A stretch of DNA of 64,000 nt from Micropterix aruncella (lineage: Eukaryota; Arthropoda; Insecta; Lepidoptera; Micropterigidae), in assembly GCA_944548615.1 (NCBI GenBank), contig OX155961.1:24333620-24397619 (forward strand). The letters are read 5' to 3'. The translations under genes were made by a program, and so were the position numbers. Below the pieces are notes generated by a model. The model saw only the letters and a program-made list of their open reading frames with translations. It searched no databases and was not told the origin of the DNA. Of this stretch, positions 9,951 to 21,240 are shown one piece after another (position 1 is the first letter of the stretch; each line of letters begins with the position of its first letter).

Positions 9951-10831
9951 TGGCAAATCCAGCGGTCAGCGGTTAAACCGATCGAAAATCTGCCACCTTA
10001 TTTTAGGGTAGCCATAGAACGACAAGGTGCAATTTTGGTGGCAAGGTTCACATCACCCCTGGGGTGATGTGAACCGGCGTTTTACTGCCGATGGCACACC
10101 AGGTACTCGTAGAGGCGTGTCTCTCCTCGGCGAGTTCCGATACAAGGTGATCTTAAACTCTTGTATCGTACGGTCTCCTTGTGCAGATTCCGCAGCGATC
10201 TCTTTTCCTATTTGATCGATCTAGTCTCCACTAGTTTGTAAATCTAGCCGCTCGCATAATTGAGGCATCAAGGTATAAGCTGTTATTGTCGCTTACCGTT
10301 TGAAGAGCAGTACTTTCCTGCGAAGCGTAGATATCGTCGGGGTCGGGTTATAAACTCGGTTCTGTCGAAGTCTGGTCTCGCGAAGTTCTCTCTTGTGCAC
10401 TCAATTATCGAAAGTTTTCCGAACACTGAATCTAGTATTTTTGTCTTTACCGCTTGAAGGTTGAATAAAACAAACTGTTTTGTCACTTTATAATTCCGCT
10501 TTCAATGTGGCTCAAATAAATTATAAAGTCAATTATTTCTATTTGTTACATTGTATATGAGTGAAAGAATGAAAATTTTAATACAAAATTATGTTACTTT
10601 GTTTTTTGTTGTTATTTTCCTTGCCTCTCGTTTCCATGGTTTCTCTCATTTCCATGGTTTCTTTAATATGCTATGTTGGTGATTCCCTTATTCAAAACTG
10701 TAGAATACATTTATTCACGGCTTTGTTGTGTGCAATGTTTACGGTACTAAGAATATTTTAATATTAATATTATTGGTAGTTAATTCTAAATAGGTAGTAG
10801 TAGTTAATTCTAAAACCTACAACTATTTTGC
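9951..10831. other. Unassigned stretch, possibly an insertion within repeat R
   Basis: This moderately GC-rich block holds a perfect 15-bp hairpin at 10045-10075 (GGTTCACATCACCCC, one-base loop) and short open frames with no recognised similarity. Its two sides match consecutive parts of repeat R, which suggests an insertion. I could not identify terminal repeats. Confidence 0.35.
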
Positions 10832-11086
10832 CGAGACACTTATGATAAAAATGCATTGTCATCAGAACTAAACTATAACATGTAAATTTTCAAGTTCCTA
10901 TAATGATATTTAAGAAATCCCCTCAATTTCTCATGTATCCCATAATCAGAATAGGATTTTGATATAAATGAGACCAATCTGGAAATAAATTCTTTCAAAA
11001 AAAGTAACAATTTTTCAATTTTTCAAACAAATATAAAAAAAGATACAACCGAATTGATAACCTCCTCCTTTTCTTGAAGTCGGTTT
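10832..11086 (+). repeat. 3' half of dispersed repeat R
   Basis: It contains AATGCATTGTCATCAGAAC and ends with GATAACCTCCTCC...TTGAAGTCGGTTT, a terminus I know as very common in lepidopteran genomes. It is collinear with 12815-13094. Confidence 0.65.
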
Positions 11087-12458
11087 AAAATAATATTAGC
11101 CGTATTGCTTGAAGTGAATCTTAAGAAACACTTTTGCACCTTATCAAACATGAGGGTATAGCTATCTTCTCGCGGATTCCGTAAGATATGGGTGTTACAC
11201 AGGTATTATGATACATTCAAATATTAATACCACACTTGCGCCCTCCACTTTGTCCGAGCCATGCTCTCATAATTCCAGGCCATCACCTGTCACTCTTTCA
11301 TGCCATAAAGACGTGTAAGCGGCGGCGAAAATTTCATAAAAGTCACATGTAAGTGACAAATTTATTACAAACGTGGATTACGTTGTTTTTTGTCTGCCTG
11401 TCAGCAGCTTAGCGGCTTTGTGCTCGCTACTAAACCCTGCTTGACATCGCGAATTTTGCCCTCAAAAATCAACACGAGTCAGAGTTAAGCCTTAACACCT
11501 AGTTTATTCCCACAGGTGCTTCAATATAATAAATCATCCGCCAAAGTTAGAGATATAAACGCCGAGAAAAGAATAATTCTGTCTTTGCACAGTAAATTTA
11601 TTACCGGTTTGCGATAGGAAAAGCTAAGACGCTCGACTAATCTGTAAAAACTAGTAAGGTGCGGTAAAAATACAGAAGAGAACGGTAGGGTGGATGGAAT
11701 ATACGTTGTGTTTAAAATATTAATGATTTTATGACCATGATTTAAAAATTCGTTTGTTATTATACTTTTTAATATTTTGTTTTATTTTGATATAGGATAC
11801 AGTGTAGTAATGTGTATAGAGCGCCATCTATAATGCGCCGCCATACTGCCATGTCACGAACGCCGACACGTTAAACCGATGAATTTAGAACCGAGAAAAT
11901 TAATCGATTTGTGGAACTATGAGTGTCATATTTATGTTGTGTTTTGAAGTAACATCCTAGCTGCCAAATTGTAGTACGGCACTGAGCAATCTAATACCAT
12001 ATATAATCAATGGTCGTACTTTGATCGGTTCCGAGTAAAAGACACCTTGCTACATTTCACCGCATTTAAAGTTAACCTATTATATTTTACAAAATATATA
12101 TTCTGTATGTGTATTACCTAAGATGGGTACTAAGAATACAATAATAAGAAAACATCTAGGTATGCCAACTTCCCACTATGGATTAAACAAAGTAAATATT
12201 AATTAAATCCATCCGGTATTTTTTTCGGTTTGTTTTACGTAGAACCCCGGCAAAAGTGAAGCCGTCTGATGCATTTTAATTACTTCGCCGACGTGCCTTG
12301 TAACTAACGGAGGGGTGTAGATTACTTTCTCTTGCTTTATTTTAATCAGTCACGAAAATAAATTGTATGTTCGGTGATCCATATTAAATCAATTATATAT
12401 AATATAAAATTTTACCAAAATAAAACCTACTCCATTTTTTATTCAACTGCAGCAGCCA
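11087..12458. other. AT-rich intergenic DNA
   Basis: I see no gene, RNA or clear transposon end here. Confidence 0.4.
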
Positions 12459-13094
12459 TGTCATGGTGAAACTTAGAACGGGCTATCATAACTGAATGCG
12501 TATACAAAATTTTGTGTCTGTGCTATTGACTGTTGAGGAGTTCCCTAGTCAGAAGCCAACCCTGGGTACTGCAGTCCTATCTTGTTGAAACTTAGAACGG
12601 ACTGTCACAATTGAAAGCATATACAACATTTCGTGTCTGTGCTATTGATCGTTGAGGAGTCTCCTTATAGGGAGCCAACCCAGGGTGCAGCAGCCATATC
12701 ATGGTGAAACTTAGAATGGGCTATCATAACTAAATGCGTATAAAAAATTTCGCTTTACGGAGTCTCCTCGTGTAGAACCCAACTGGTTGTAGAATCAGGT
12801 CGTGCTTCCATCAGGACACCTTAAAAAATGCATTGTCATCGGAACTGAACCAACGTGTATATTTTCAACTTCATATGATAATATTTAAGGAGTTTCCTCA
12901 ATTGCTTAAGGATACCATTATCAAGACAGGATTTTGATAAAAATGTGAGCAATCTGGATATATTCTTTTAAATAAAAAAAGAATTATCCAATTCGTTTTA
13001 TAAATGACGGAGTTTGAGGTAACAAACATAAACTTTACAAACTTTAAAAAAATACAACTGAATTGATAACCTCTTCCTTTTTTGAAGTCAATTA
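12459..13094 (+). repeat. Dispersed repeat R with three 117-bp tandem units
   Basis: Three imperfect direct units start near 12459, 12576 and 12693, each opening with a GTTGAAACTTAGAAC-like block. A shared core (GCATTGTCATCGGAACTGAA) and the 3' end near 13094 follow. The same architecture with 119-bp units recurs at 20300-20770. It is non-coding. Confidence 0.7.
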
Positions 13095-13429
13095 ATAAAT
13101 AAACGTCATATAGCCTATCTATAGCTTTATAGATTATTACAATTCAAGAATTCGTAACAAGTAATTAATCATGCGGAGTTCACATATTATGATACTATGC
13201 TCTAATAAGAAACTATGTAAAAGTATTTTTAATAATTAATATAATCGTTAGAATATTGTTTGTGTATCAATTATTCTAAATATTATATAAAAAAATGTAA
13301 AATAGTGGTTTAATTAGTGGAACTTCACTGTTGATTTAATGCTTTTTAAAACTATGTACGTAGATAATAGCGCAAATAATTAATAAATGATAATAACATA
13401 TTCCAGCCATCGTAAGAAACAATGTGCAG

Positions 13430-13627
13430 TGATATTAAGTTACGAAATACGTGGTTACATCCGACTGTTTCTTTACCAACTCATTTACTGTCCACTCTGC
13501 TCGACCTTGGAACCAGCTTCCGCGTGTTATCAGTCATGCAACTTCGTTGCCCTGCTTCAAGGCGTTATTGAAAGAACATTTTCTCTCTCTCAAACTTCTC
13601 TTTCCATTTTTGTTGTTGATTGGATAG
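13430..13627 (+). pseudogene. CR1/Jockey-type RT C-terminus
   Basis: The frame ending at TAG 13625-13627 reads FFTNSFTVHSARPWNQLPR, then CFKALLKEHFLSLKLL. This is the NSFTVHSxRxWNQLP...FKxxLKxHF tail of CR1/Jockey-type elements. It closely resembles the tail at 44.8 kb (HSFTVHSVRLSNQLP), so they are one family. About 120 bases of AT-rich 3' UTR follow and then QP sequence. Confidence 0.65.
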
Positions 13628-13802
13628 TCCAATAAGTACTTAGTTGTGTAATATTTATAATTTTTTATAAGTAGGTCCTATTATTTATCTGTAGTTCCTA
13701 TGTATCTATTATTATGTATATTATATTTTAATACATATGTACATATGTATGTATATATGTACGTATGGATGTATATACATACATGCAAATATGTATAATT
13801 GG

Positions 13803-14287
13803 TGACCGCAGAAGACTTGGAACGAAAAACAATCCACTGTCTAGTTACACCACCTGCCCGTCAGAGGCAATTGCCTTTCGGCGAGGCACCAGCGGCCAGC
13901 CTCGCCCCCTGACTACCAGTTTGGAAGGAATCTCCGTCTGGAACTAACCTTCAAAATACCTCCTGCCTTCCGATTGGTTACTAGATCGAGGTCGGTTGCG
14001 CGGTCCTCTCCCTTATGAAGCGGTGATACGGTGTCTACCAAAACTATCGCGGACCACGGCATTCTTTGCCCGGCTTATTCACCCTGGATCGGATGTGGGT
14101 GTAAGCCCGCTGGGTAACATACCTGGTTATCTCGCGGATAATGCGTTGGCGTCTTACGGGCATGTGGCGGAGCTTCACGGTGGACTGTTTGTCATAAGTC
14201 TTCTGCGTTCACTTCACGGGAGATTGAACGATCATATCGTTAAAACTTCCTGTGGTGGCGGGTTCGCCCGTTGTAGTTGACAACTGT
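13803..14287. repeat. QP foldback: Q(+) 5' part joined to Q(-) 5' part
   Basis: 13803-14092 is Q in plus orientation, of subfamily B in its centre (CGCCTTT..GCGAGGCACC). From about 14092 the sequence turns to the reverse complement of Q and ends at the GCCCGTTGTAGTTGACAAC terminus. The left half lacks that terminus. The result is a Q-only inverted pair with no P. Confidence 0.65.
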
Positions 14288-14289
14288 AG

Positions 14290-15105
14290 TTGTATATCAC
14301 TGGATTTCCGTGAGAAAATTATAATTCTCTTAAGGGTGCCACGACTTGGATAAGTTTGTGAACCTCCTATAGACGACGCTCCAGTTTGGATTTAAACAAA
14401 GTTGAAAATCCTCCTATTATCACTCTTAGTGTATAATCCTCGCGTACCGCACCTATGATCTTAATGAACTCTTTCAGGTGTCTCTGTAATAAAAAGTAAA
14501 TACATGGCGTCTTGGCTTTAAGCGGATAAAGTTTATTTGAAGTTCCTAACTTCTTCTACATGTGTAATAATAATCCCGCGATATTCGCCTATTATGTTCA
14601 TACAAGACGAGGCATTAACATGCTTACCGCAACTTAATGGTACTCACGAATATCATAATAGCAAAGCAATAAAATTTCCATACGAATTCCAGTAGAAAGA
14701 GTGCGGAAGTTGAAATCAGTTTATATAGAATCAAAGACTATCACGGTTGTTTGACATTATAAATAAGATGAAAACGTGTGTATGACGTATCTGTTCGTGG
14801 TCATAGATAATTGTGTTATTCTTGGTTCCCGAATCCAGAGTCCTTATTTTATGTTGTCCTAGTACCTCGAGGATATATACAGAGGATAAAAACACAATGT
14901 GAATATTTGAACCGTTTTAATAATATAGCGAGAAAAGAGAGACTTACCACTTGAGTATGTTGACAGAAGTAAATTAATTAATCGAATTGTGCTATTTTAT
15001 ATCCGTTGAACCGAGAGAATATTTCAACGTCATAAACATTTCAACGTCAATACGAATACGAATAAATAAATACCGTGTGAAAACTGCATTTGCTATATTA
15101 GTAAA
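14290..15105. other. AT-rich intergenic DNA
   Basis: No feature supported. Around 14920-14980 there is weak similarity to the RT-tail remnant at 26.5 kb. Confidence 0.35.
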
Positions 15106-15966
15106 CTAGCTGACCCGTGCCCACTTCGTTAAGCGGTAAACTTGTGATAAAAATTAAATTATGAGGGTGGTTCGGTTAGTACTGAGTGCTATGATTTATT
15201 TCCTGACTGCCAAAAGAAGGGTTATATTTTTACTGCATATGTATGTATGTATTTGCATGCCAATTTGTCTATATTACCGGGTTTCAAATGAGTGAATGAA
15301 ATGATTATGATTCAATAAATTATATTTATTTTAATTGTTCAAAACTTCTCTGTATACTATATTAGATGTAATTATTTGGTACCAAAATATATTGTCTCAG
15401 GAGTTCCAACCCGAGATACGGTCGCGGTTCCATACCTATGTCGTATTATCTCTTTAACCATTTATGCAGTAAAAAGGAAATTATATGTAGTAAAAGGGAA
15501 AAGCCCTTTGTTTTAAACACTTGAGACGATAAATTTACTTATTTTGATAAGAATTCCTAATTGTTGATAATATGATCAATATCTAACGATTTAAATTATT
15601 TTTTTAATATAAAAAAACTACTTTTTGTGACCTAAATATAAAAGTTATACATATGCTGTCGCTATCTTCTTTGTAGGCATTATAAATCTCTACAACTATT
15701 CTCTAGAACACAACCATATATCTCTCATCGTTAAGGCAGCGTTCGTAAGAAACATTTTCATTCGACCGTTTTTTCCCCGACTTACTTTGCAAATCCGACT
15801 ACCACGAAAAAGTCTTTTCATTTTTCGGATTAATATATTATAGCCTATGACACTCACAACTAACGTGGCTTCTATTGGTAAAAGAATTTTAAAAATTGGT
15901 TTAGTAGATCCCGAGATTACTCCTTACAACCTCACAAACTTTGCCTCTTTATAATATTAGTATAGA
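15106..15966 (-). mobile_element. Non-autonomous Helitron
   Basis: On the minus strand it starts with TCTATACTAATATTATAA (TC at 15966-15965) and ends GGCACGGGTCAGCTAG, with CTAG at 15109-15106. The flanking bases are A and T in element orientation, as Helitrons insert between A and T without duplication. No Rep/helicase is encoded. A related copy, reading the other way, is at 16528-17269. Confidence 0.8.
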
Positions 15967-16397
15967 TATAATTGTCGCTTTCTGTTTGAACGAACATTGG
16001 TTTTCGTAATAAGAATTAGTAAATGTCATTTCTTATTATTTGAAGCGTTGCTTTCTGATATTTTCCTACAAGTTCTTAGCACCCTGACCTAAAATTTGGT
16101 GGGTGTTTAAAACGTTACGCGGTAAAATCGTTTTAACCATATTTTTAATTTTATATAGATAGTATAATAAGTCGTGTAAAACTGTTTTCCATTATTTTTT
16201 TTTATTTTTATTTTATGCCAAAATAACTGAAACCATATGCTTGACGGTAGGGGTGTCAATGTCAGGTTTTAGCCTTGGTTCCGAAAATTTGTATAATCCT
16301 AGGCTGACTCGACCCGAAGGGCGGCCGAAGAGATCGAACGACGTCTACATACAAGTATACACCACGACCGTGCGTGCGTACTCCGATCATATGCGGA

Positions 16398-16527
16398 AGT
16401 GTCCACCCTAGAATGGGCTTGTCCCATTTGGATGAGAAAATCAAATAAGCATAAGGTGAAGGTTTTGCCATTTGGTTCCAGTTATCTTGTCAGCAAAATC
16501 AATGTTTTATAGTAGTTAATTCTTAAA
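16398..16527 (+). mobile_element. Retroposon 3' tail T, interrupted by a Helitron
   Basis: Contains GTCCACCCTAGAATGGGC, AAGGTTTTGCCATTTGG and TTAATTCTTAAA. The (AAAT)n tail resumes at 17270-17292 on the far side of the Helitron. The same module occurs at 22.7, 31.1, 34.5, 36.8 and 39.1 kb. It is probably the 3' end of a LINE or SINE; no coding part could be tied to it. Confidence 0.65.
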
Positions 16528-17269
16528 TCTATACTAATATTATAAAGAGGTAAAGTTTGTGATGTAGTAGGAAGTAATTTCTGGATCTACTGAACCGATT
16601 TAAAAAATTCTTTTACCAATAGAAAGCTACGTTATTTGTGAGTGTCAAAGGCTATATATTAATTCGAAAGATGAAAACACTTTTTCGTCGTAGTCCGATT
16701 TGCAAAGTAACTCGGAGAAAAAACGGTCGAACGAGAACGTTTCTAACTAACGCTGCTTTAACGATGAAAGATATATGATTAGGTTCTAGAGAAATGTTGT
16801 AGAGCTTGATAATGCCTACAAAAAATTCGGCGACAGCATATGTCTAAATTTTATATTTAAGTCACAAAAAGTAGTTTTTTTTATTAAAAAAATAATTTAA
16901 ATCTAGGTCATGTTTATTGGTCATATTATCAACAATTATGAATTCATATCAAAATAAGTAAATTTAACGTCTCAAGTGTTTAATACAGAAGACTTTTCCC
17001 TTTTACTGCATATAATTTTACTTTTACTGCATAAATGGTTAAAGAGATAAGACACTCACAAATAAGACACTCACAAGAAGACACTCACAAATAACGGTAA
17101 TATAGTCAAATTGGCATGCAAATACATACATACATATGCAGTAAAAATATAACCCTTCTTTTGGCAGTCAGGAAATAAATCATAGCACTCAGTACTAACC
17201 AGACCACACTCATAATTTTATCACAATAAAAAGTTTTACCGTAAAACGAATTGGGCACGGGTCAGCTAG
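16528..17269 (+). mobile_element. Non-autonomous Helitron inside tail T
   Basis: The 5' end is TCTATACTAATATTATAAAG at 16528 and the 3' end GGGCACGGGTCAGCTAG stops at 17269. The preceding base is A and the following base is T. Removing it rejoins TTCTTAAA to TAAATATATAAATAAATAAG, which is intact at about 35120-35145 as a paralogous empty site. A small tandem of GACACTCACAA (three units) lies at about 17050-17095. Confidence 0.85.
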
Positions 17270-18142
17270 TAAATATATAAATAAATAAGTGAAGCAGCCT
17301 GGCGAAACTCCTCATAAGAGAAAAAATATGAATTACAGCTGTTTGACGGTGGGCCGATGTTCTTTCTCTTAATGACCAAAAATAGATTACCTAACTACAA
17401 TGGTACACCTGGAGAAGTTTTAACGATATTTGATCGTTCTGTCTCCCGTGAGGTGAGCGTAGAAAACTTGTGACTAAAACGGTCCAATATCTAAATACAT
17501 AGCTTGCCCGTAAGAAGCCAACGCTTTCTTCCAGTTGCAAACAGATAATCCCGGTCTCCTGATTGGTTTCACTTTTGAGGTCGCTCGCGCGGTCCTCTCC
17601 CTTAGAGGGAAGTCCCCTAACGCCGGACGGCACCTAGCGTCGGACACTAATAGTATCTCGGCAAGTCGCGGCGCCATCGATACAAAGATGTAGGAAAGCG
17701 CACGCTTTCCCGCATCCTTTTCACCCGTCCGGCGATATGGGACTTCCACCTACGCCGCGGTGATTCGGTGTCTACCGAATCTATCGCGGACCACGGCATA
17801 TTTTACCCGGCTGTTCAACCGGTATCGAATAGCCGATTGGTCCTTTTAACAGTAGTTGCAGTAAGGTTAACCACTACCTCTGATCTATAGGAAGGAAAGC
17901 CGTTTTCAAAATCCCCCTGCTATCAGTCGGTATGCACAATCAATTGGCTGACGCCGCACGCCGTCCAAACCGCCCAAGAGCGCTCGAAGGGCTATTCCTA
18001 AGGGAAAATGACTTGCAGGCCAGAGTCCTACCGGGGCTCGCACTTCTGCGTGGATGCTGCCGGATAGGTGTTGACCCATACATTTGGCCGACCCTAACAC
18101 ATGGCTCTTAGTGGCCAAATTGCAACACGCCTATTATCTCCC
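17270..18142 (+). repeat. QP copy with leader and internal MITE
   Basis: After the rest of the (AAAT)n tail comes a 110-base leader (GCAGCCTGGCGAAACTCC, GGCCGATGTTCTTTCTCTT) shared with 35140-35266. Q starts near 17396 and P ends at CTATTATCTCCCAG near 18142. A 146-bp MITE splits Q at 17605-17750. It is diverged from the young copies. Confidence 0.75.
17605..17750. mobile_element. 146-bp MITE with TA target duplication
   Basis: TA at 17603-17604 and 17751-17752 flanks the element. The first 26 bases (GAGGGAAGTCCCC..CGCCGGACGG) match the reverse complement of the last 26 at about 22 positions. The TA duplication fits a Tc1/mariner-class non-autonomous element. Without it the host Q sequence reads through as in other copies. 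It has no coding capacity. Confidence 0.75.
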
Positions 18143-18195
18143 AGAAGAGGAAGACAATATAGGAAATAACTTACAGAAGAGAAGACAATATAGGA
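18143..18195 (+). repeat. Short tandem duplication
   Basis: GAAGACAATATAGGAA occurs twice in a row between two QP copies. Confidence 0.6.
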
Positions 18196-18705
18196 ATAAC
18201 TATTGAGGGTCAAATGCAAACCCATCCGGTGGCCTTTAAGCAGAAGTGCGAGCCCGGGTAGGACTCTGGCCTATGGGCCACTCTCTCAGGAGTCTCGCGA
18301 ACGGACGGTTTGCGCATCGTGCAGCATCAGCCAATCAATTGTACATTCCGACTGACAGCCGGGGGAGTCTGGAAACAGCAATATTTCCTATACAGCGAGG
18401 GTACTTGTTAACCCTACGGCAACTGCTCTTGAAACGACCATTCGGCTACCCGATACCGGTTGAAGAGCCAGGCAAAGGTTGCCGAGGTCCGCGATAGACC
18501 GGAGGTATCCTGATGATTAATTCCAGACGGAGATATTCTGCCAAACTGGTAGTCAGGGGGCGAGGGTGCCCGCTTGATACCTTTCCTGGTGCCTCGCCGT
18601 AAGGGTGTCTGTCGGGCATGTTGGCATAGCCAGATAGTAGATTTGTATTGTCTTTAAGTCTTTTACGCTCATCCCAGGGCTGAAAGAACGATCACAATAT
18701 TGGTC
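18196..18705 (-). repeat. QP copy, inverted, subfamily B
   Basis: P part (CCGGTGGCC, GTGCGAGCCCGGGTAGG), junction (CCGACTGACAGCCGGGGG), then Q with the subfamily-B block CAGACGGAGATATTCTGCC. It ends near CGATCACAATATTGG without the usual Q terminus. Confidence 0.7.
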
Positions 18706-18729
18706 TTTTGCAAAAGAGAGCACTGCGCA

Positions 18730-19110
18730 GCATGTATCAGGTAACGACTAGGACCTCATGCAAAGAATATTTCAGCAAGGCAAGGGTAATGACTTATGTA
18801 TTCGGCGTTCATATACCAGTGTCTCATGTATGCTAGACAGCACCTCGCAGAAACTGCAATTAATGCAGACATTCACTCGCATCATACCCGCGGTAGCTCC
18901 CTTTTACGCATACCCCGAATACGACAGGCAAAAGTACAGAAAAGCTACTTGTATCTTAGAATTAAATTCTATAATCTACTCCCTACAAAATTTAAACAGC
19001 TGGAGGACATAAAATTAAAAAAAAACATCAAGGAGATGCTGTTAGGCAACCCTTTCTATAATCTGGCCGAATTTGAGGGCCATGATTTTTCAAATATTGT
19101 GCCCATTTAA
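18730..19110 (+). pseudogene. C-terminal RT segment of a CR1/Jockey-type retrotransposon
   Basis: One frame reads YQCLMYARQHL, then LLRIPRIRQAKVQKSYLYL and IKFYNLLPTKFK, ending with KNIKEMLLGNPFYNLAEF and stop 19108-19110. This is the RxPRxRxxKxxKSxxxxGIKFYNxLP end seen in many arthropod non-LTR elements. AT-rich 3' UTR follows to about 19420. The part upstream of 18750 is missing, so it is 5'-truncated. Confidence 0.65.
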
Positions 19111-19474
19111 ATTACTTAGAAAGTAGAGCCTTATTGTCTGATTATTTTATATGGCCTTATATTTGTACTTTTAGTTTAAAATGCATAACGTAGATTTAAT
19201 TTGATTATTTAACATTTTACTAACAATTTGAATATTACGATGAATAATTTTACTACGTATCTTTTCGAATTATTAACTACTTCAAATATTAGGCTTCTAC
19301 TTTGATTATTTACATTTATAGTTTAACAATCTAGTAGTTAATTCTTGACTACCTATGTATGTTCAGTAAAGAGTAGTAACGAGACTTACTACCTTACCCA
19401 ATTATTATGACACTTCCAGGAGCGGTCTTTAAATATACCAGCCTGGGGTGACGTAAATGTAAATGTAAATATAC

Positions 19475-19520
19475 CAGCCTGGGGTGACGTCTTCGCCCGT
19501 TGTAGTCGATACCGCCCCAC
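19475..19520 (-). repeat. QP terminal fragment
   Basis: GGGGTGACGTCTTCGCCCG and TTGTAGTCGATACCGCC are the Q terminus only. A more GC-rich stretch to about 19800 follows; I cannot assign it. Confidence 0.5.
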
Positions 19521-19799
19521 TCTCTTCCTCTTCTCATCATTCCGCTATGGGTTCACCAGCCCGATAATACTACAGCGGGTGGGTGCTACCAACGAGCGGG
19601 AGCGGATGCGGAAGCGACGCCACCCAGTCTGAACGCGGGATAACAATCCCGAAAGTTGAGCGAGCGGAAGTCTTCAATGTTTTCGAGTGTCGCACTAGTG
19701 CCCGGTTGAGTCGGCATGATTTATGCCTACTACATGTATGGATGGCAGAAGTTCAGGTGTCGGTCGTCACGGACGGGCGGATCACTACATCGAAATAAA

Positions 19800-20299
19800 G
19801 CGTGGATAGGCTTTGAGAATTTTAATATTTTTTTATTTCTTCAGGAACAGTTTTCTTGGAAACAGAAAACAGGTAATAGCAACACGAAAAGAATTATTCA
19901 GATCTAGAAATGCTGTCTGGGAATCCCAAAAGGGACGTGTCGTGAAAATAGTCTAAATAAATCCGTCAAACATTGTTTATTTTCTTAAACCTATTGCAGT
20001 TAGGCTGACACTATTTTACAGTATAAATTACGTAAGGTTAATACTATTTAAATTAATTACAATGATAAAGCATGCGATTAGACTAATACATCTAAATTTA
20101 GATAATAATAAATTAATAGTTCAAAAAAAGCATTAAAAACATGCTTTTATAAATGCACGTAAAAACCAAAAAAAATATTCTATTTACAATCTCCATGTAC
20201 AGATCTATATACATTTTATACAGGCGACTATGTCAATATTTACACTATTTACACTCAATATTTACAAGTCAATATATAATAGGTTTGTTATAACCCTGA
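19800..20299. other. AT-rich intergenic DNA
   Basis: No gene or element end seen. Confidence 0.4.
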
Positions 20300-20770
20300 A
20301 ACCTGATCGTGTTCAAAGTCCATTACGTGACCTTTCTCACAGTGCAAACACGACTATCATACGATATTCCATCATGGAATGCTAATTCCTGTCTTCCGGC
20401 TTCATCATCAGACCGTAAAACTTAATCGTGGTCAAAGTTCATTACAAGACCTTTATAACAAGTCCAAACACGGCTATGATACGATATCCCACTATGGAAT
20501 GCCAGTGCCTATCTTCCGGCTTCATCATCAGACCTTGAAACCTAATCGTGGTCAAAGTTCATTCCAAGACTTCTAACAAATCCAAACACAGCTATGATAC
20601 GATGTTCCATCATGAAGTTCCAGTTCATACCTTCCGACTCCATCGTCAGATCAGTTCGACAGTACCATATTATTGTATTGTCATCAGAACTACATACAGC
20701 TGCCAATTTGCATGACGCTACGATCCTTGGAAGATGGTTAAATTAGTTACCTTAGATTCCATTACATAGT
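20300..20770 (+). repeat. Dispersed repeat R-like, three 119-bp tandem units plus core
   Basis: Three direct units (each with ATCGTGGTCAAAGTTCATT, ACGATATTCC and CTTCCGGCTTCATCATCAGA variants) run from about 20300 to 20655. The TATTGTCATCAGAACTACAT core follows, also present in R at 10.85 and 12.83 kb. The two short open frames here repeat the same peptide because the DNA repeats. Confidence 0.7.
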
Positions 20771-20949
20771 CGAGTCTCATACAAATGTGTAATTTACAAA
20801 TTTATATTTAAGTTACAAAACTTGAATACTTTGAAGAATACTAAAAACCATAATAATCAAGTACTCTCGCTAAATATCACATTACTTTGAAACTACTGAG
20901 AAATTTAATGATTTGTCATTTTAAATTACGCAATGAAAATATTAAAAAG

Positions 20950-21075
20950 AATAATGTTATTATCAACATGTTGTATAAAGTATATATAGTGAGTAATTTG
21001 GGCTGGGATATAATTGCATTATCAGAAGTTCGAAAAGAGGGTGAGGAAACGATAAGGATAGCGCGCTCTAGTTAA
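20950..21075 (+). pseudogene. Apurinic-type endonuclease fragment of an RTE-like retrotransposon
   Basis: The frame reads SNLGWDIIALSEVRKEGEE, matching the LKWDIIGLSEVRREGE motif near the start of RTE-clade endonucleases (the Glu is a metal ligand). It breaks off by about 21070. The rest of the endonuclease and the first RT motifs are missing before the RT piece at 21241. Confidence 0.6.
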
Positions 21076-21240
21076 ACGATAAAATTGATGCAATTTGCGA
21101 CAACTTGGGTCCTTGGATCGCCTGCTAGCTCTCTTAGATAGTAATATAACGCATATGTGCTGCTTTTCTAATTTTCTTACGTACACGTAACACAGTCGTA
21201 TAGCGTTTACCCAATCGCTTTCCACTCATGCAGAAACGAG

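Noticed and set aside
21022..21225. 67-codon minus frame between the RTE pieces
   Set aside because: No recognisable family; sits in filler between the endonuclease and RT fragments.
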